Of a DNA stretch of 64,000 bases, positions 21,986-32,783 are shown piece by piece (within the stretch, counting starts at the first letter, position 1; the number at the start of each line of letters is the position of its first letter). Under the pieces are notes generated by a model. It was not told the origin of the DNA. It was given only the letters and a program-made list of their open reading frames with translations, and searched no databases. The DNA lies in the NCBI RefSeq assembly GCF_020360975.1, contig NW_025408680.1:372001-436000 (forward strand). Reading direction: 5' to 3'. This DNA is from Hirsutella rhossiliensis (taxonomy: Eukaryota > Ascomycota > Sordariomycetes > Hypocreales > Ophiocordycipitaceae). A program made the translations under genes and the position numbers.

Positions 21986-24900
21986 TTAAACTGGGAGAAG
22001 CCTCCGGCCGGTACCGAGGAAGTAAGACAGGACCCTCTTCTTCGCGTTCGCACAGAGTATCCTCCACGTCTTGAGATTGTACGACTGAAGGTACTCAAGG
22101 TAGGTTACTCGTTCATGCTGACCATTTCTCTCCAGATATTTCTGGTAGCTGCCGACAGTCTCATTGACATCATCGTCGACGCGGTACGACCGCGCATGAT
22201 GCTCAACGGGCGGCAGTCGACGTACACCACCATCCGCGTACCTTCCTGCAGAGGATGTTGAGCAGCAGGTGGGAAATCTCTTACGCCGAGTAATCCCTCT
22301 CGGCAATCAGCTTATTCATAAGGCGAGAGGAGAGAGCAGGGGCTGAAGGTGCGCTGTGTGTGGCAACACCTGGTCGGCCAGCTTGCAGTATGGCTCGGTC
22401 TTCTTCTCAGATTTGCTGCAGTACTTCGCAGCGTACGTAATAACCGCCTGTAAGCTGGTGCAGGAGATATGTCGATATTGGCCAGCCAGCCTAGGACAAT
22501 AGCAGGATTGAAATGGTTCATGAGGCTGTCGTTCCGGGCCGCCTCGAAGACGAAGTACGACCTTCCTTCCTTCCTCATAACTGCGGCCAGCTCCGCAAGG
22601 CGCGAGGAAGTCAAGCGGCACTCCTCTCTGGATTGGCCGCATTTGCAGCCTCGATATCTGCAGCAGCCGCCTCCATGTCCCTCGCTAGATCGCCCGTTCG
22701 CTTTCTGACGCGCAAGCAGTACGTGGTATTGCATTTGTGACGCTGGCAGCGGTTGACAATTTGCGAGAGCCGCAAGAACGTCATCTCCGTGCCCAGCGGA
22801 TCCGCGCTCAGGGGATTACCCTCACCTTGAGGCACAGTCCTACTCGGCTCGGGGTTGATAGCGGTGATGTGAAATCCCCACGTGCGTGCGAATACCTCAC
22901 GAGCGGCTTCGTCCTCCATGTCGGTCCCGGGCAATCCTCCATCCAGTACAGGCCATGGTTGTGCGGGCTACCACGGCCCTGCCATTCATACCGATCCCAG
23001 TAATCCGTGACGTTGAACTTCTTCCTTAACACGATATCCCGAAAGAAGCAGTATCGGCGGTAGAAGTGGAAAGCTGCAATGTGAGGTTCTGCCGCAATAA
23101 CTGGCGGGATAGAGCCATCCTCTCCGACTCGGATGCGGCCAGCCATTCTTCATATCGGGGCATGTGTTGGTAGAGACTCCGCCAGTGCAGATCTGCCGGG
23201 CTAAATGTGATGAATGCAGCAGGACAGCCAAGGTTATAGGCATAAGCCTCCAGGTCCTGCCTCTTTTTGTTCCAGAAGGGGCGTGTACCGCGAATAGACA
23301 CTGCGTGTCTTGTGATCGAGTTGATCAGCGCCTGCGCCTCAGGGTCCTCGCTGTGCTGGAGCGCCTGAACAAGCCGCTCTCTTGTGAGCGCTTCATGAGT
23401 GCCATCGTGCTGCTTCACAAAGAACTTGGACCGTGTACGTGCCTGTGACCGCATTAGAGTGTTGAATGCGACGAAGCGGAAGGTCGGGTGGCGGGCAAAA
23501 CGCCCGTCATGCCAACGCATCGCGTGCTCAATGTAATCCTTGTAATCAATGGAGCGTAATCGAGGCTCAACAAAGTCAGCTCTACCGTCAGGAAAGAGGC
23601 AGGGAAAGGCCAAGGAGAAGGGCATGAGAGCGATTGAACTCGTTTATTGGCGTGTGCCGTATATTCGGGAGCTGCAACTCGTGTTGCGGCCGAGCCTGGA
23701 CGTTCGTGGAAGCTCTGCATCAGCTTCTGATTCTCTAGTGAGAATAGCCCGCAGAGCATCGAGCTCCGTGTCCTTGGCCAAAGGTCCGGCACCGCAGCTT
23801 CGTCCTCTAGGTCAGGCTCTGCCTCGTGATCTTCCTCGGGTCCAACATCGGCAGCCTCCACCTGACTTTGGGGTATTGCATCCAGGATATTGCCATTCTC
23901 AGGCAGTTGGCTCAGCCGCTCTTCGTCGATAACGATGCATCGATAGCCAGGATGATGGCGCCGCAGGTGGTTGAGCCATATCACAACCGCCTGGCGGCGC
24001 ACGGGAACTGGCGGGTGAATTGCCGGCTAAGATTGGCGTGGGACGACGTATTGGCAGGCCGTAATAATACAGTGTTCAACTCCTGCGGCAACAGCGGGAG
24101 CTGGTTGTACACTAAGCCAACCTCGCGGAGGAAGTGAACGACGTGCCCCCGATATTTGTACTGCTGCCCTCGCACAAGCATAATGTTGACGTGGGCGTGA
24201 ACGCGAGCAATCAACGACTCTTCGGTAGGCGTAAGCTCGGGCAACCGGGCCGACACAGGGCCAAAGTCGAGCTGATTATCCGCAGAGAAGAAATACGGCT
24301 CGCGGGGGCCGCGTTTCGCATCCTTTCGATAGCAACGCGCACAAATGCCGTCGGTATCGATATTCATCTGAAACCAACTCTCTTGGCATCGACTGCAAAA
24401 CTGCATTTGGTCATTGTCCAGCTTTGTCCAGAACTCGCGGAGGGTGGTCTTGTCACGGTCAGTCAAGGCGCAAGCGTCGAGGTCGCCATTCCACGCCGGA
24501 TCTTGTGCGTGAAATACCGCCGACTGTTCAGGTGGAATCATTACCGGGCTCCGAACACGTCGTGGCGGCCTCAACGGTCGAGTTTGCCTTCGAGATTGTC
24601 TCGGCCGCCCTCCTGTACCTGGGGCAGGACCACGGCCGCCACGCCTTGGCTGTGCCGAAGGCTGCCGCATGCGATGGCGAAGAGGGCTTCCATCCACGTA
24701 ATCATCATCGCTGTCCTCGTCTTCGTCCCTAGATCGGAATCGGGCTCCACCCTAATTGTTTGAGGTACCGGCGAGGTCAGGCGGGTGAAAGCAGCAAGTT
24801 GAAGTAGTCCTCAGCGTCAATATCGGACTCAGAGAACTGGCCGCTGTCATGTCCTTCCCTCCTTACCTCATCCCCATCTGGAAGCCCAATCAGCTGCGGT

Positions 24901-25707
24901 CGATCTTGACTCGCACCTACGTTCCGTGGTTAGCGCAAACAAACCACTGCGAGCACAGCGCAAGGATATCTTCTCCAGGAACCTCCGAACCTTTAAAGAC
25001 GCCGAGTTGGGATATTGTGGGAGTCGGTGACACAATCTCCCCTGCACGACGCCGTGAACGGTGGCCGCGCTGGATAGCGGCCTGCTTGGCCCTCGCCCCA
25101 GTCTTGGAGGCATCATCTTGTGAGTGCTTCCCACCTTTGTGGAACCTAGACGCTAGGTAAGAGTAATCTTTGTCGGCTATGCTGATGCTTCGTACAGTAA
25201 ACGGACTAGAATCTGAGGCGATCGGATGGGTCGTTGGCTGTACGGTGGGGAGGAGCAAGAGTCCGGAAGAGCCGCGAGCTCTGTTGGGTTGGTGGAATTG
25301 GCGTCCCAAGCACTACCTGGGGCTGGCTCTTTGGCTCTCGAATAACCTCCTAGTTGTATGAAGTTGCCGTAGCTTCTCTGGCGATGTGGGCCGGGTTCCG
25401 GATCTCTCGTTGCAAGGCGATAGACCAGCATTCCCTTCAGTTCTCTTCGGAGCAGGTCTCTCGGCTAAGGAAGGACGGGCGGCGAGATTCCTCAACGTCA
25501 GGGTCGCGCCTCTGGATCTGGAGTTCTTCATTTAGTTAGCGTTGAATGGCCTTACGGAGTGAGGAAGACGGAGCTGACATGAGAATTGCACTGACTACGA
25601 CAGGCGAGGCAGTTCTTGGTCTTCCAAACAGACTTCCGTTTGCTGACGAAGTCACCCGCCGGTTTCTCCTCGCCACAGCGGGCACAGACGATGGAAATCA
25701 AGTCCAT
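21986..25707 (-). pseudogene. Helitron N-terminal zinc region and HUH Rep domain, broken
   Basis: A possible start at 25707 reads MDLISIVCARCGEEKPAGDF..NCLACRSQC, a CxxC..CxxC ribbon often found at the N terminus of fungal Helitron proteins. Around 24300-24420 a second zinc-ribbon (FCSRCQESW..GICARCYRKD) leads into LTPTEESLIARVHAHVNIMLVRG, typical of the region before the Helitron-like N domain. The latter spans about 23625-22800 (FSLAFPCLFPDGRADF, HPTFRFVAFNTLMR, AFITFSPADLHW). The HUH site is GRGSPHNHGLYWME at about 22936-22978 and the catalytic tyrosine region is TYAAKYCSKSE at about 22400-22440. Frames change near 24000, 23620, 23140, 22900 and 22310, so the gene is degenerate. Confidence 0.82.
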
Positions 25708-25922
25708 CTTGAAGCCCTTGAGGAGTAGACTTAGGACTCAGTACTTCGCGAACCACGCATCAAGACGCGTTGCTTCAACGAAGTTTCCACGTCAAGGCGA
25801 CGCGCAAGTAAACAAACCAGGGTTGCTACGGGCCACAGACACCTAGTCCCACATTTTTGCAGCCGTTATCCAATTGTTGCACGTTTTGCGGCCGTCCATA
25901 CAAAATTCGGGCCAATCAGAAC

Positions 25923-25978
25923 TCGGGAAACTTATTGACCCCTGTCTGCACCAAACCCTCATTATTCGGGAAACTTAT
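25923..25978. repeat. direct repeat TCGGGAAACTTAT, two copies
   Basis: 13-bp perfect copies at 25923-25935 and 25966-25978 in the last 90 bases of GC-balanced DNA before the AT-rich island. They may belong to the Helitron 5' subterminal region. No array continues beyond two units. Confidence 0.6.
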
Positions 25979-25992
25979 GGATTGATGTAGAG

Positions 25993-26007
25993 TCAGCCTT
26001 CGGCTGA
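25993..26007. repeat. short palindrome, right copy, at composition boundary
   Basis: TCAGCCTTCGGCTGA, the inverted counterpart of the palindrome at 19956-19969. It marks the last GC-balanced bases before the AT-rich RIP-mutated DNA. Confidence 0.5.
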
Positions 26008-26426
26008 ATAAAGGGTGCAAAATATAGATGCTTTCCTAAGGGGCTTATTATATACTAAAGAAATAAGGGTAGCCCCGATAGACGCCTATAAGCTTTAAAT
26101 AGCTATTATCTATAGTAAGACCTTAAATAAAGGTTATAAATTATTTTATCTACCTAACTTTATATATTTACTATATATATAAATAGAAGACTAATAAAAA
26201 CTAAATCCTATAACTTTATCTTTATTAATAACTAGTATATAAATAGGGAATTAGATATAAGCCTATAATAAAGGCTTATATATATATCTAGAACTAGGAT
26301 AAAAGAAGTTAAAAGTAAGCGAATATCGGATAACTCTAGTAGTCTTAGTAGAGGCTAAACTAAAAGCCTAGTCTTTAAGACGTAGTATTTATAAGCTGCT
26401 AAAACTTCTGATTTATATTGTTAATT
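26008..26426. other. AT-rich RIP-mutated DNA, no gene
   Basis: CpA and TpG are almost absent and TpA is greatly over-represented. No open frame with protein character. Origin of the mutated sequence not identified. Confidence 0.7.
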
Positions 26427-26512
26427 GGGCGAATGGTTTAGTGGTATAATTTTCCCTTAGCACTTTCCGGGTCGCTTGGGAAAGGTCCAGGGTTCGATTC
26501 CCTGTTCGTCCA
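26427..26512 (+). tRNA. tRNA-Ala (anticodon AGC) with 14-nt intron
   Basis: Cloverleaf by eye: acceptor stem 26427-26433 paired with 26505-26511 including a G3:U70 wobble, the main identity element of alanine tRNAs, and A73 as discriminator (26512). D arm 26436-26451 with AGTGGTA loop. Anticodon stem TTCCC/GGGAA (26452-26456 and 26478-26482). The loop holds anticodon AGC at 26459-26461. An intron at 26463-26476 lies at the canonical place after base 37. T arm CAGGG-TTCGATT-CCCTG at 26488-26504. Length without intron 72 nt. CCA is not encoded. No RIP-type change disrupts any stem although the surrounding DNA is heavily mutated. An alternative identity would require a different intron boundary. 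Confidence 0.85.
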
Positions 26513-27318
26513 TCCTTTAAACGGCTTTAATTTTTGCTCGGTCGCTCGTACTTAGATTCTACGCAAAACTACCTCTATTCCATTCTAATAAACGGCTATG
26601 TTTATACTAAGATATCGATATATTATATTAGTATTGCCCCTTACATTTAATAATTCTTATTCTTTAGCTATTAAGGGATAACTAGGTCCCTTTACTATCG
26701 TGCCCTATATTATATATAAAGTCGTATAACTTACTAGACATAGCAGGCCCGTATAAATAGGGACCCTGTCTACCTAGTTACTAGCTTAGGGACCAGAGCT
26801 ACTAGCTAGGAAGATATTACCTTATATCTACTAGATCCTACGGAAGTTACCTTATCCTTAGTATCGACTTACTATACTAGGGTATAACTACTTAGTCTTT
26901 TTATAAAAGCTTATATAGGTCGACTCCTAGGCTTTTACGTTACTTATAGATTAAACTAATATAATAGTTATTTAATTCTCCCCTTACCCCCCCTTTCTAC
27001 TTAATAAAACCCTTAAATAGAAGATACTTATCTCCCCGATTAATAGTTTAGCGTGCTAGCACTTAGCCGAGTTATAGTAATTAAAGAACTATAAAAAGAC
27101 GAAGCTAGAGCTTCTTTCTTTTTACTTAAATTAAGGGCTCTCTAAATAGTAATTTAGTATTAAAACTATAAAGTTCGTAACGATCGCTATACTTACGCTT
27201 AGCTAGCTCTTAGCTACGCTTCTAGACCTAAGTATAAGCGTAATAGAAGAGAAGAGAGCTATAGTAAATAAGACCCCTTTTAATATTACTATTACTTAGC
27301 TACTAAGCGACGGCGATT
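26513..27318. other. AT-rich RIP-mutated DNA, origin unresolved
   Basis: Stops in all frames and CpA/TpG depletion. I see no recognisable transposon motif and no match by eye to the elements further right. Confidence 0.55.
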
Positions 27319-27836
27319 TATAAGGAACGGTGTTCCTACTATAAATAAAGTAGCTATAATATACTCTCCTAATTATATAAGCTAATAAGTAGTATATTAA
27401 TTATAGATAAAATCCTATCTTATAGAGTAAGAATCGCTCGTTATTTTATATATTACTATATATAAAACGGGTTGCCGGTTATTATATAATCGGGAGTCGA
27501 AGGAATAGAGCTAGCTTAGAATACTAGCTAAGACCTCTTAAGAATACTAGCACGACTAACCTCCTTTAAATATAAATACTAGTAGAACTAATATACTTCT
27601 AGCTATACTCGAGGTATTATTAAATTCCTTAGTCTTAGGGCTATATAGTAGCTTAAATCTAGTCCCGAAAGGTTCTTCTATTTAGCTATAATTATCTATA
27701 TAAGGTAGTATATCCGCTAGTAAATAAAGATAGAATTATTAACTTTAATACCTCTTCTATATACTAATATACTACTAATAAATTCCGTTGAAAATCCTAC
27801 CTTATACTCCTTCTTCCTCTCTATTACGTAGTCTTA

Positions 27837-28108
27837 TATCGCACGGAGGATGAGCAAGTGGGCATAAAGATCAGGGACTGGAAGACTCTTGATTCTGCTA
27901 TCTAAGGTGGGAAAGAGGCGAGATCTTTATAGACTGCCTGAATATGAGAATGGAAGGGAATGGTAGTGAATGGAAGCATCTGATCAGATCATCTGGAAGC
28001 CACTGATGCGTTGATGATGCCTCCTAGAAGTTTCTGTGGGGAAATGTGGAAACGGACTGTGCGAATAGGGGAATCAGACTGTTGGAGGCTGATATACTCT
28101 GTGTGACA
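27837..28108 (-). repeat. 3' LTR of the younger copia element
   Basis: 272 bases. On the minus strand it starts TGTCACA and ends GCGATA. It differs from the other LTR by three substitutions and one single-base gap, all within the first 45 bases of the LTR (minus orientation). A polypurine tract of ten G (minus strand) abuts it at 28111-28120. Confidence 0.9.
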
Positions 28109-28814
28109 TACCCCCCCCCCAGGTTGTGCTGGCTAGTGGGCAGTGCAAACTGAAGAAAGAAACTAGATCCCTAGCAACGTAGAGTCTGATACCAAGGAAC
28201 CATTGTAATTCCCCTTGGTCTGTCATCGCGTACTTCCTCTTGAGGGCTGCAACCATCTCATCAGCTGCGTCCTCGTTTTCCTTGCGATAGAGGAAAACAA
28301 TATCGTCAACGAAGAAGAAAACAGTGAGCCAGTCGTTCTGGAAGATGCAGGGTTCGTCGGGACACTGTGTAAGACCAAGCTCTCTGAATGCAGCAGTGAG
28401 TTCCTTCTGCCAAAGAAGAGGGGACCGTCGGAGGCCATAGAGGGCTCGCATGAGGCGAAGAGCCCATCCCTGTCTGTAGTATCCGTCTGGGAAGGCTACA
28501 TAGACCTCCTCCTCGTCTTCTAAGAGGGCGTTTGTGAAGGCATTAACTGCGTCGAGCTGTCGGGTCTCAAGGTCGAATTTGGCGGTGATGGCCATGAGAA
28601 TCCGGAAAGAACGTCCTGCAAGGGTTGCTGCATAGGTGTCCTTGTCACCTAGCTGTTGAAGATCTCCTCGAACACAAAGACGGGCTTTGAACTTTGTAAG
28701 AAAGCCATGCTTGTCGAACTTATACTTAAAGACCCAGGTAAGTGGCAAAGCTTGCCCGTGACCTGGTCTCTGGGGACCGCTCTGAAGGTTCCTCTCTGTT
28801 GGAGTGCTTTCCAC
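28074..28814 (-). pseudogene. reverse transcriptase of the younger copia element
   Basis: Copia RT motifs: PLTWVFKYKFDKHGFLTKFKARL, LDAVNAFTNALLEDEEEVYV, LMRALYGLRRSPLLWQ and the active site FFFVDDIVFLY (FVDD for the usual YVDD, about 28299-28325), then DQGELQWFLGIRL. The frame departs from the family pattern right after this, at about 28150, runs into the LTR, and RNase H does not follow. An upstream linker rich in Glu/Pro/Asp (28726-29321) joins it to the integrase in other frames. Confidence 0.88.
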
Positions 28815-29463
28815 TCGGCGTGGGCTCCTTCTCTGAACTGAGGACCAAATCTGTGGGTGCGAAGTTCCTTATACGTCGTAGGTTCGGGAGGAAGGTGTCG
28901 TCTGTGAAGTTTTCTTCTCTGCCGAGAAAGAAAGAGCTGTGGAATTGACCCTTAGTGTTGGTCGAAAAAGCACTGAGCTTGCGAGGCTTTGGAGTGCGGG
29001 CTGAGCGCCGTGGCTGAGAGTCACTCGGACCGGGGTCCGGTGTCGGATATGGGTGCTGAATGTCATGAAACTCATCCTGATCATCCGAGTCCTCATGATC
29101 AGATGGTTCGGGTTGTACCACAATCGTGGTGGCGTCTCCTTGGTCTGAGGTTGAGGAGATTGCTCAACGGGGTCAGGTTCAGGTTCATCGATTTGAGTGG
29201 GGATTTCCTCGTAATCCGACTCGTCCTCGATGTGGGCTGGAAGCTGTACTTCCACGCGCTGTGGGATAGGTTCTGGTGGCTGATCATTTCCGTCATAGAA
29301 GATGCTTTCATTGAAGGTCACATCTCGGACCCTTCGGACTTCTGATGTGGACGGAATCCAGATCCTGAAAATGTTCGTGGAATCATATCCAACGAGATAA
29401 CCGATTTCTGTGTGAGGTCGGTCTTTAGGTCCTTCTTCTGTCTGTTCTGAAGGGCCTGGGGTG

Positions 29464-30660
29464 TCAAGGATAGGCTCTGCAGCCGTATGCCTTGAGAAAC
29501 GTGATGTCAGGCTGGTCTTGCTGGTAGCCTATGTCTCTGTTGTTGTCTCGCAGCCACTGATGAAGCAGCTGGAAAGGCGTTCGGAAGCTGTGGTTCTGCA
29601 TGGGCGATCTGTTGTGCAAAAACACTGCTGCTTTCCAAGTCTCTGGCCAAAGATCAGATGGTAAATTGGCATCAATTCCCATTGTTCTGGCCTGGGCAGA
29701 TATTACCCCCAGATCGCTCTGCAGAGCCGTTTTGAGCGGGAGTAAGGGCAGAAGGTTCATCTTGAATCCCTTTTCCTCGATCCAGCTCTCATACGCACTC
29801 TGAAGAGAACGATCGTTATCACGGTGGATAATGCAAATATTGAGATTCCATTGGCGTTGAATCATTGCCTCATGGTTTCTCAAAGCAGTCATAACGGACC
29901 CTTGTGTCGCGTCATTCAGAAGGTAGATGAAGATCATGCTTGTAAATTCATCTTTGATAAGAAGAACAGCTTCCTTGCCGTTGAATGAGGTGTTCATACT
30001 GAAGATATCAACGTAGATTCTCCAGAATGGTCTGGGGGCTCGGTTTTGAGGGGTTCGGCGAGAGACGACCTTCTTTCCCTTCCCAAGGGAACACGCGGTG
30101 CAATCGATGGTAACTGGGCCTTTGATCTTCGAACCCGTCGTGTTCTCAACAAGACGCTCTAGGGCTTGAGCGTTCAAGTGGCCTAGGCGCTTATGCCAAA
30201 GCGTAGCATCTGCTGTTTTCACTGCGCGAGGTGCAGATGAAGATGTGAAGTTGGAGGCGTGAGAGTCCTCCTTAATCGGGTTGAACTCGATGACCGGTTG
30301 ACGAAAGCGGCGTTTCGTATGAAATATAATCTGATCGTCTTTAGAGACGCGTCCAGATAGTGGATTCCAGTTGTATCCCTTCGCAAGAAAGCGGTAGAGG
30401 GTGCGATGTTGGTGTGGAATTTTGGCACGAAGGCAACTTCGTTGAGCTGAAAAAGTCCTCCTTCTTCAAGCTTCATACGGACTGTGCCGTAGCCAAGGAT
30501 CTGAAGTTGACTATCGCCTGCAAAGAGCTCTTTTGGCTCTGCAAGGGCGGTGTAGTCAAGAAAACGGGATCGGTTGTTGCAAATGTGTGTGTCTGATCCG
30601 GAATCAAGGATAAAGGAGTCATACAGCGGGTAGACTGCCTTTCCCGTCGAGAAACTGGTT
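29464..30660 (-). pseudogene. protease and integrase of the younger copia element
   Basis: Protease active site ILDSGSDTH (about 30585-30624). Integrase zinc finger LWHKRLGHLNAQALERL..CTACSLGKGKK (H-H-C-C, about 30080-30200). Catalytic core DIFSMNTSFNGKE (first Asp), IIHRDNDRSLQSAY (second Asp) and QNGSAERSGG (Glu, about 29706-29735), the last in a shifted frame. At least one frameshift near 29710 and one near 30240-30470 interrupt pol. Confidence 0.85.
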
Positions 30661-30786
30661 GATGGAGGTGTTGAGGAGGCGGTGTGTTGTCAGGAGCTGG
30701 TAGAAGACCGGCAAACGCTGTGCCTTTAACGGAGGAGTCGGACGATTTCTCCATTTCCTTCTTCTTGAAGTCTTGTGCTTTCTCCG

Positions 30787-31787
30787 TCATCTTCTTTGCC
30801 CATGGATTGAGTCGAGGATTTCCTTGATCTTCTTCTCAACCTTCTGATCAGGAGTCCAGCCATCAGGCCGAGCTGATTTGATGAGATAGAAGCAATCTAC
30901 GAAGCGGTGATATTCTCCGCAGACACACATAGGAACACCATCAGCGTTCTTGCTTGAAGACCACTTAGGCTTGTCCTCTTTCCTCTCCGATTTCTCTCCC
31001 TTGCCTTGGAAGGCAGCTCCGAATGATCCTTTGCTGTTGTTGGCGGCCTTGATTCGGTGAGCTCGTTCAAAGATCTCACTGATCTTAATGCCGTCCGGGA
31101 AGTCCGTCTTCCAATCAGGCTTGCCGAATACGGCCTCGTCTTCCATTTTGTTGACCCAATAGTCTGTGAATGGGGCGTTGATGGACGAAACAGCCTGTAG
31201 GAAATCTTGGGTAGGGCGAAGGTCCTGGACATCAGGAAGCCCTAATTGCTTTGCCTCAGTGAGGACTTTCTGCCATTGGGTGACCCAAGCTTCGATCTTG
31301 GTCCTGTTTGGCGACTGAAGGGTGGAACGATAACGCTGAACAACTTCCCTCTCGAGTGCCCAGTCGGTTGGGGCCACACGAGCCTGAAGCAAGGCAAGTT
31401 GCTTTGCAACGTCGTGTTCCTCGGCAATGGTGCTGTAGTAGTTGCCGATGGTCTTGACGATGTGTTGTTGAAGGCTGGCGAGTGCCTTCACTTGATCCCT
31501 ATACCCTTGAAGCTTCGAGCGGTATTGGGTGTGGAGAATTCGAGACGGCGAAATTCCTCCGAGGTCAGATCCACGAGATCAGATGCTTCGTGGTTGATTT
31601 GTCGGAATGTTGGTTCAACTGGCTGCTGAAGAACCGGCTTACCCTCCTTGACGGCAGGGTCCAGAAAGTCCCAAAGACTGTGGGACGTGGCGAATTTCTT
31701 GATGATAGAAATCCATTGTTTCCAGTCGCAAGGGCCGTTGAGCACGGTGCCCTTGGAAGAGCCATCAAGATCTAGAGCTGAGCTCAT
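30787..31787 (-). pseudogene. gag of the younger copia element
   Basis: ATG at 31787 (MSSALDLDGSSKGTVLNG) opens a frame with WKQWISIIKKFATSHSLWDFLDP, typical of copia gag. A frameshift near 31545 moves it to the frame that continues with QYRSKLQGYRDQ and runs to 30787. The C-terminal part has a CxCxxxHxxxxC cluster (CVCGEYHRFVDC), a divergent zinc knuckle. Confidence 0.82.
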
Positions 31788-31845
31788 TGTGGAAGCTATT
31801 CTGCGCAGCAGGTGAACAAGAATAAGATACCCAGTCAGTGGCAGA

Positions 31846-31858
31846 CCGGGCTCATAAC
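31846..31858 (+). other. primer-binding site matching initiator tRNA-Met anticodon arm
   Basis: CCGGGCTCATAAC on the plus strand directly abuts the 5' LTR. It equals the anticodon stem-loop of eukaryotic initiator tRNA-Met, so the element would be primed by a cleaved half-tRNA, as known for Drosophila copia. Confidence 0.75.
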
Positions 31859-32129
31859 TATCGCACGGAGGATGAGCAAGTGGGCATAAAGATCAGGGAC
31901 TGGAAGACTCTTGATTCTGCTATCTAAGGTGGGAAAGAGGCGAGATCTTTATAGACTGCCTGAATATGAGAATGGAAGGGAATGGTAGTGAATGGAAGCA
32001 TCTGATCAGATCATCTGGAAGCCACTGATGCGTTGATGATGCCTCCTAGAAGTTTCTGTGGGGAAATGTGGAAACGGACTGTGCGAATAGGGGGTCAGAC
32101 TGTTGGAGGCTGATATCCTATGTGTGACA
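31859..32129 (-). repeat. 5' LTR of the younger copia element
   Basis: 271 bases, about 98.5 percent identical to the other LTR by direct reading. Followed on its outer side by the TCTTA duplication. Confidence 0.9.
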
Positions 32130-32184
32130 TCTTATATAATTCCTTAATTTCCTAAAATTCTACTATTACTTATATACCTTAAGA

Positions 32185-32783
32185 CAGCTAGATCTATATA
32201 ACTAAGGATATCGAGGACGTTACCTATTATAGGATACCCTATAATCGATAATCTAGGTACCTATAATAATATCTACTTCCCTTAAGGAAGTTACTACTAA
32301 CTCCCTAAGGCTCCTTATAGAAGAAGGAACCTAGAAGCTACTAGGTAAACTCTAGGAAATTACCTAGAAATCCTAGAAATAATAACCTAGTAGATTATAT
32401 AGATATTTTATAGAGATTTCCTTTATAGATATAATATATAGGGAATATACTATGATTTCCTAAGTAATAATAGCTTCTTAAGGATTATATTAATATTTTC
32501 TTAAGAAGTTACTATAAGATTATAGTAGGGAAATTATAGGGAAATACCTATACTTACTTAGGGAAAATACTAAGAAATACCGCTAAATATACTATACTAA
32601 TATTATATAATTATAAGGTTAAGATATTACTTAGTTAAAGCCCTAAGTAGGGTCTTATACTCGCTATAGTATATATAAAAGATAGAGAACCCTTTAGATC
32701 TTAGGCGGGTAAAAAAGAATATAGATAGTTATTACTACTTTTACTTTAACTTATAAGACTAGTTATTAGTCTATATTTAATAC
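32185..32783. other. AT-rich RIP-mutated DNA, unresolved
   Basis: No motif recognised. Contains many near-repeats of CTAGGAAA and CCTAGAAAT type, probably mutated low-complexity or transposon sequence. Its last five bases (AATAC, 32779-32783) are the left target duplication of the copia element that follows. Confidence 0.5.

Larger units (their letters stand above)
19911..26007 (-). mobile_element. degenerate Helitron (rolling-circle transposon)
   Basis: On the minus strand from about 25707 to 20105 the relics of one long Rep/helicase protein follow each other in the correct order. The presumed 3' end (left) has a strong hairpin at 19918-19951. The presumed 5' end (right) lies between 25850 and 26007, where base composition changes abruptly. 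Exact termini (5' TC, 3' CTRR or Helitron2-type ends) could not be fixed. The DNA is GC-balanced and not RIP-mutated, so the copy was probably never duplicated, or is too diverged from its relatives, in a RIP-competent lineage. Confidence 0.8.
27837..32129 (-). mobile_element. younger Ty1/copia retrotransposon, RNase H missing
   Basis: Flanked by LTRs of 272 and 271 bases and by a 5-bp target duplication TCTTA (27832-27836 and 32130-32134). Minus-strand order gag, protease, integrase, reverse transcriptase identifies Ty1/copia. The base composition is normal (CpA and TpG common), in contrast to the DNA on both sides. The coding part runs from ATG at 31787 to about 28074 and contains frame breaks. 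RNase H, expected after RT, is absent: only about 100 bases separate the RT core from the polypurine tract. The element therefore looks like a defective copy that would need help in trans. Confidence 0.92.
27319..32184 (-). repeat. 568-bp copia LTR, split by a younger element
   Basis: 27319-27836 plus 32135-32184 together give 568 bases, exactly the length of the other copies of this LTR (32784-33351, 38278-38845, 52729-53296). Orientation is opposite to those copies. It starts TATAAGGAAC and ends CCTTAAGA on the plus strand. No internal copia sequence adjoins it, so it is best read as a solo LTR. It is RIP-mutated. The 5 bases outside each end (CGATT and CAGCT) do not match as a clear target duplication. 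Confidence 0.8.

Noticed and set aside
24868..25309. Separate genes in the short frames between the Helitron zinc regions
   Set aside because: They fall inside the Helitron between its N-terminal ribbon and the Rep domain and have no domain of their own.
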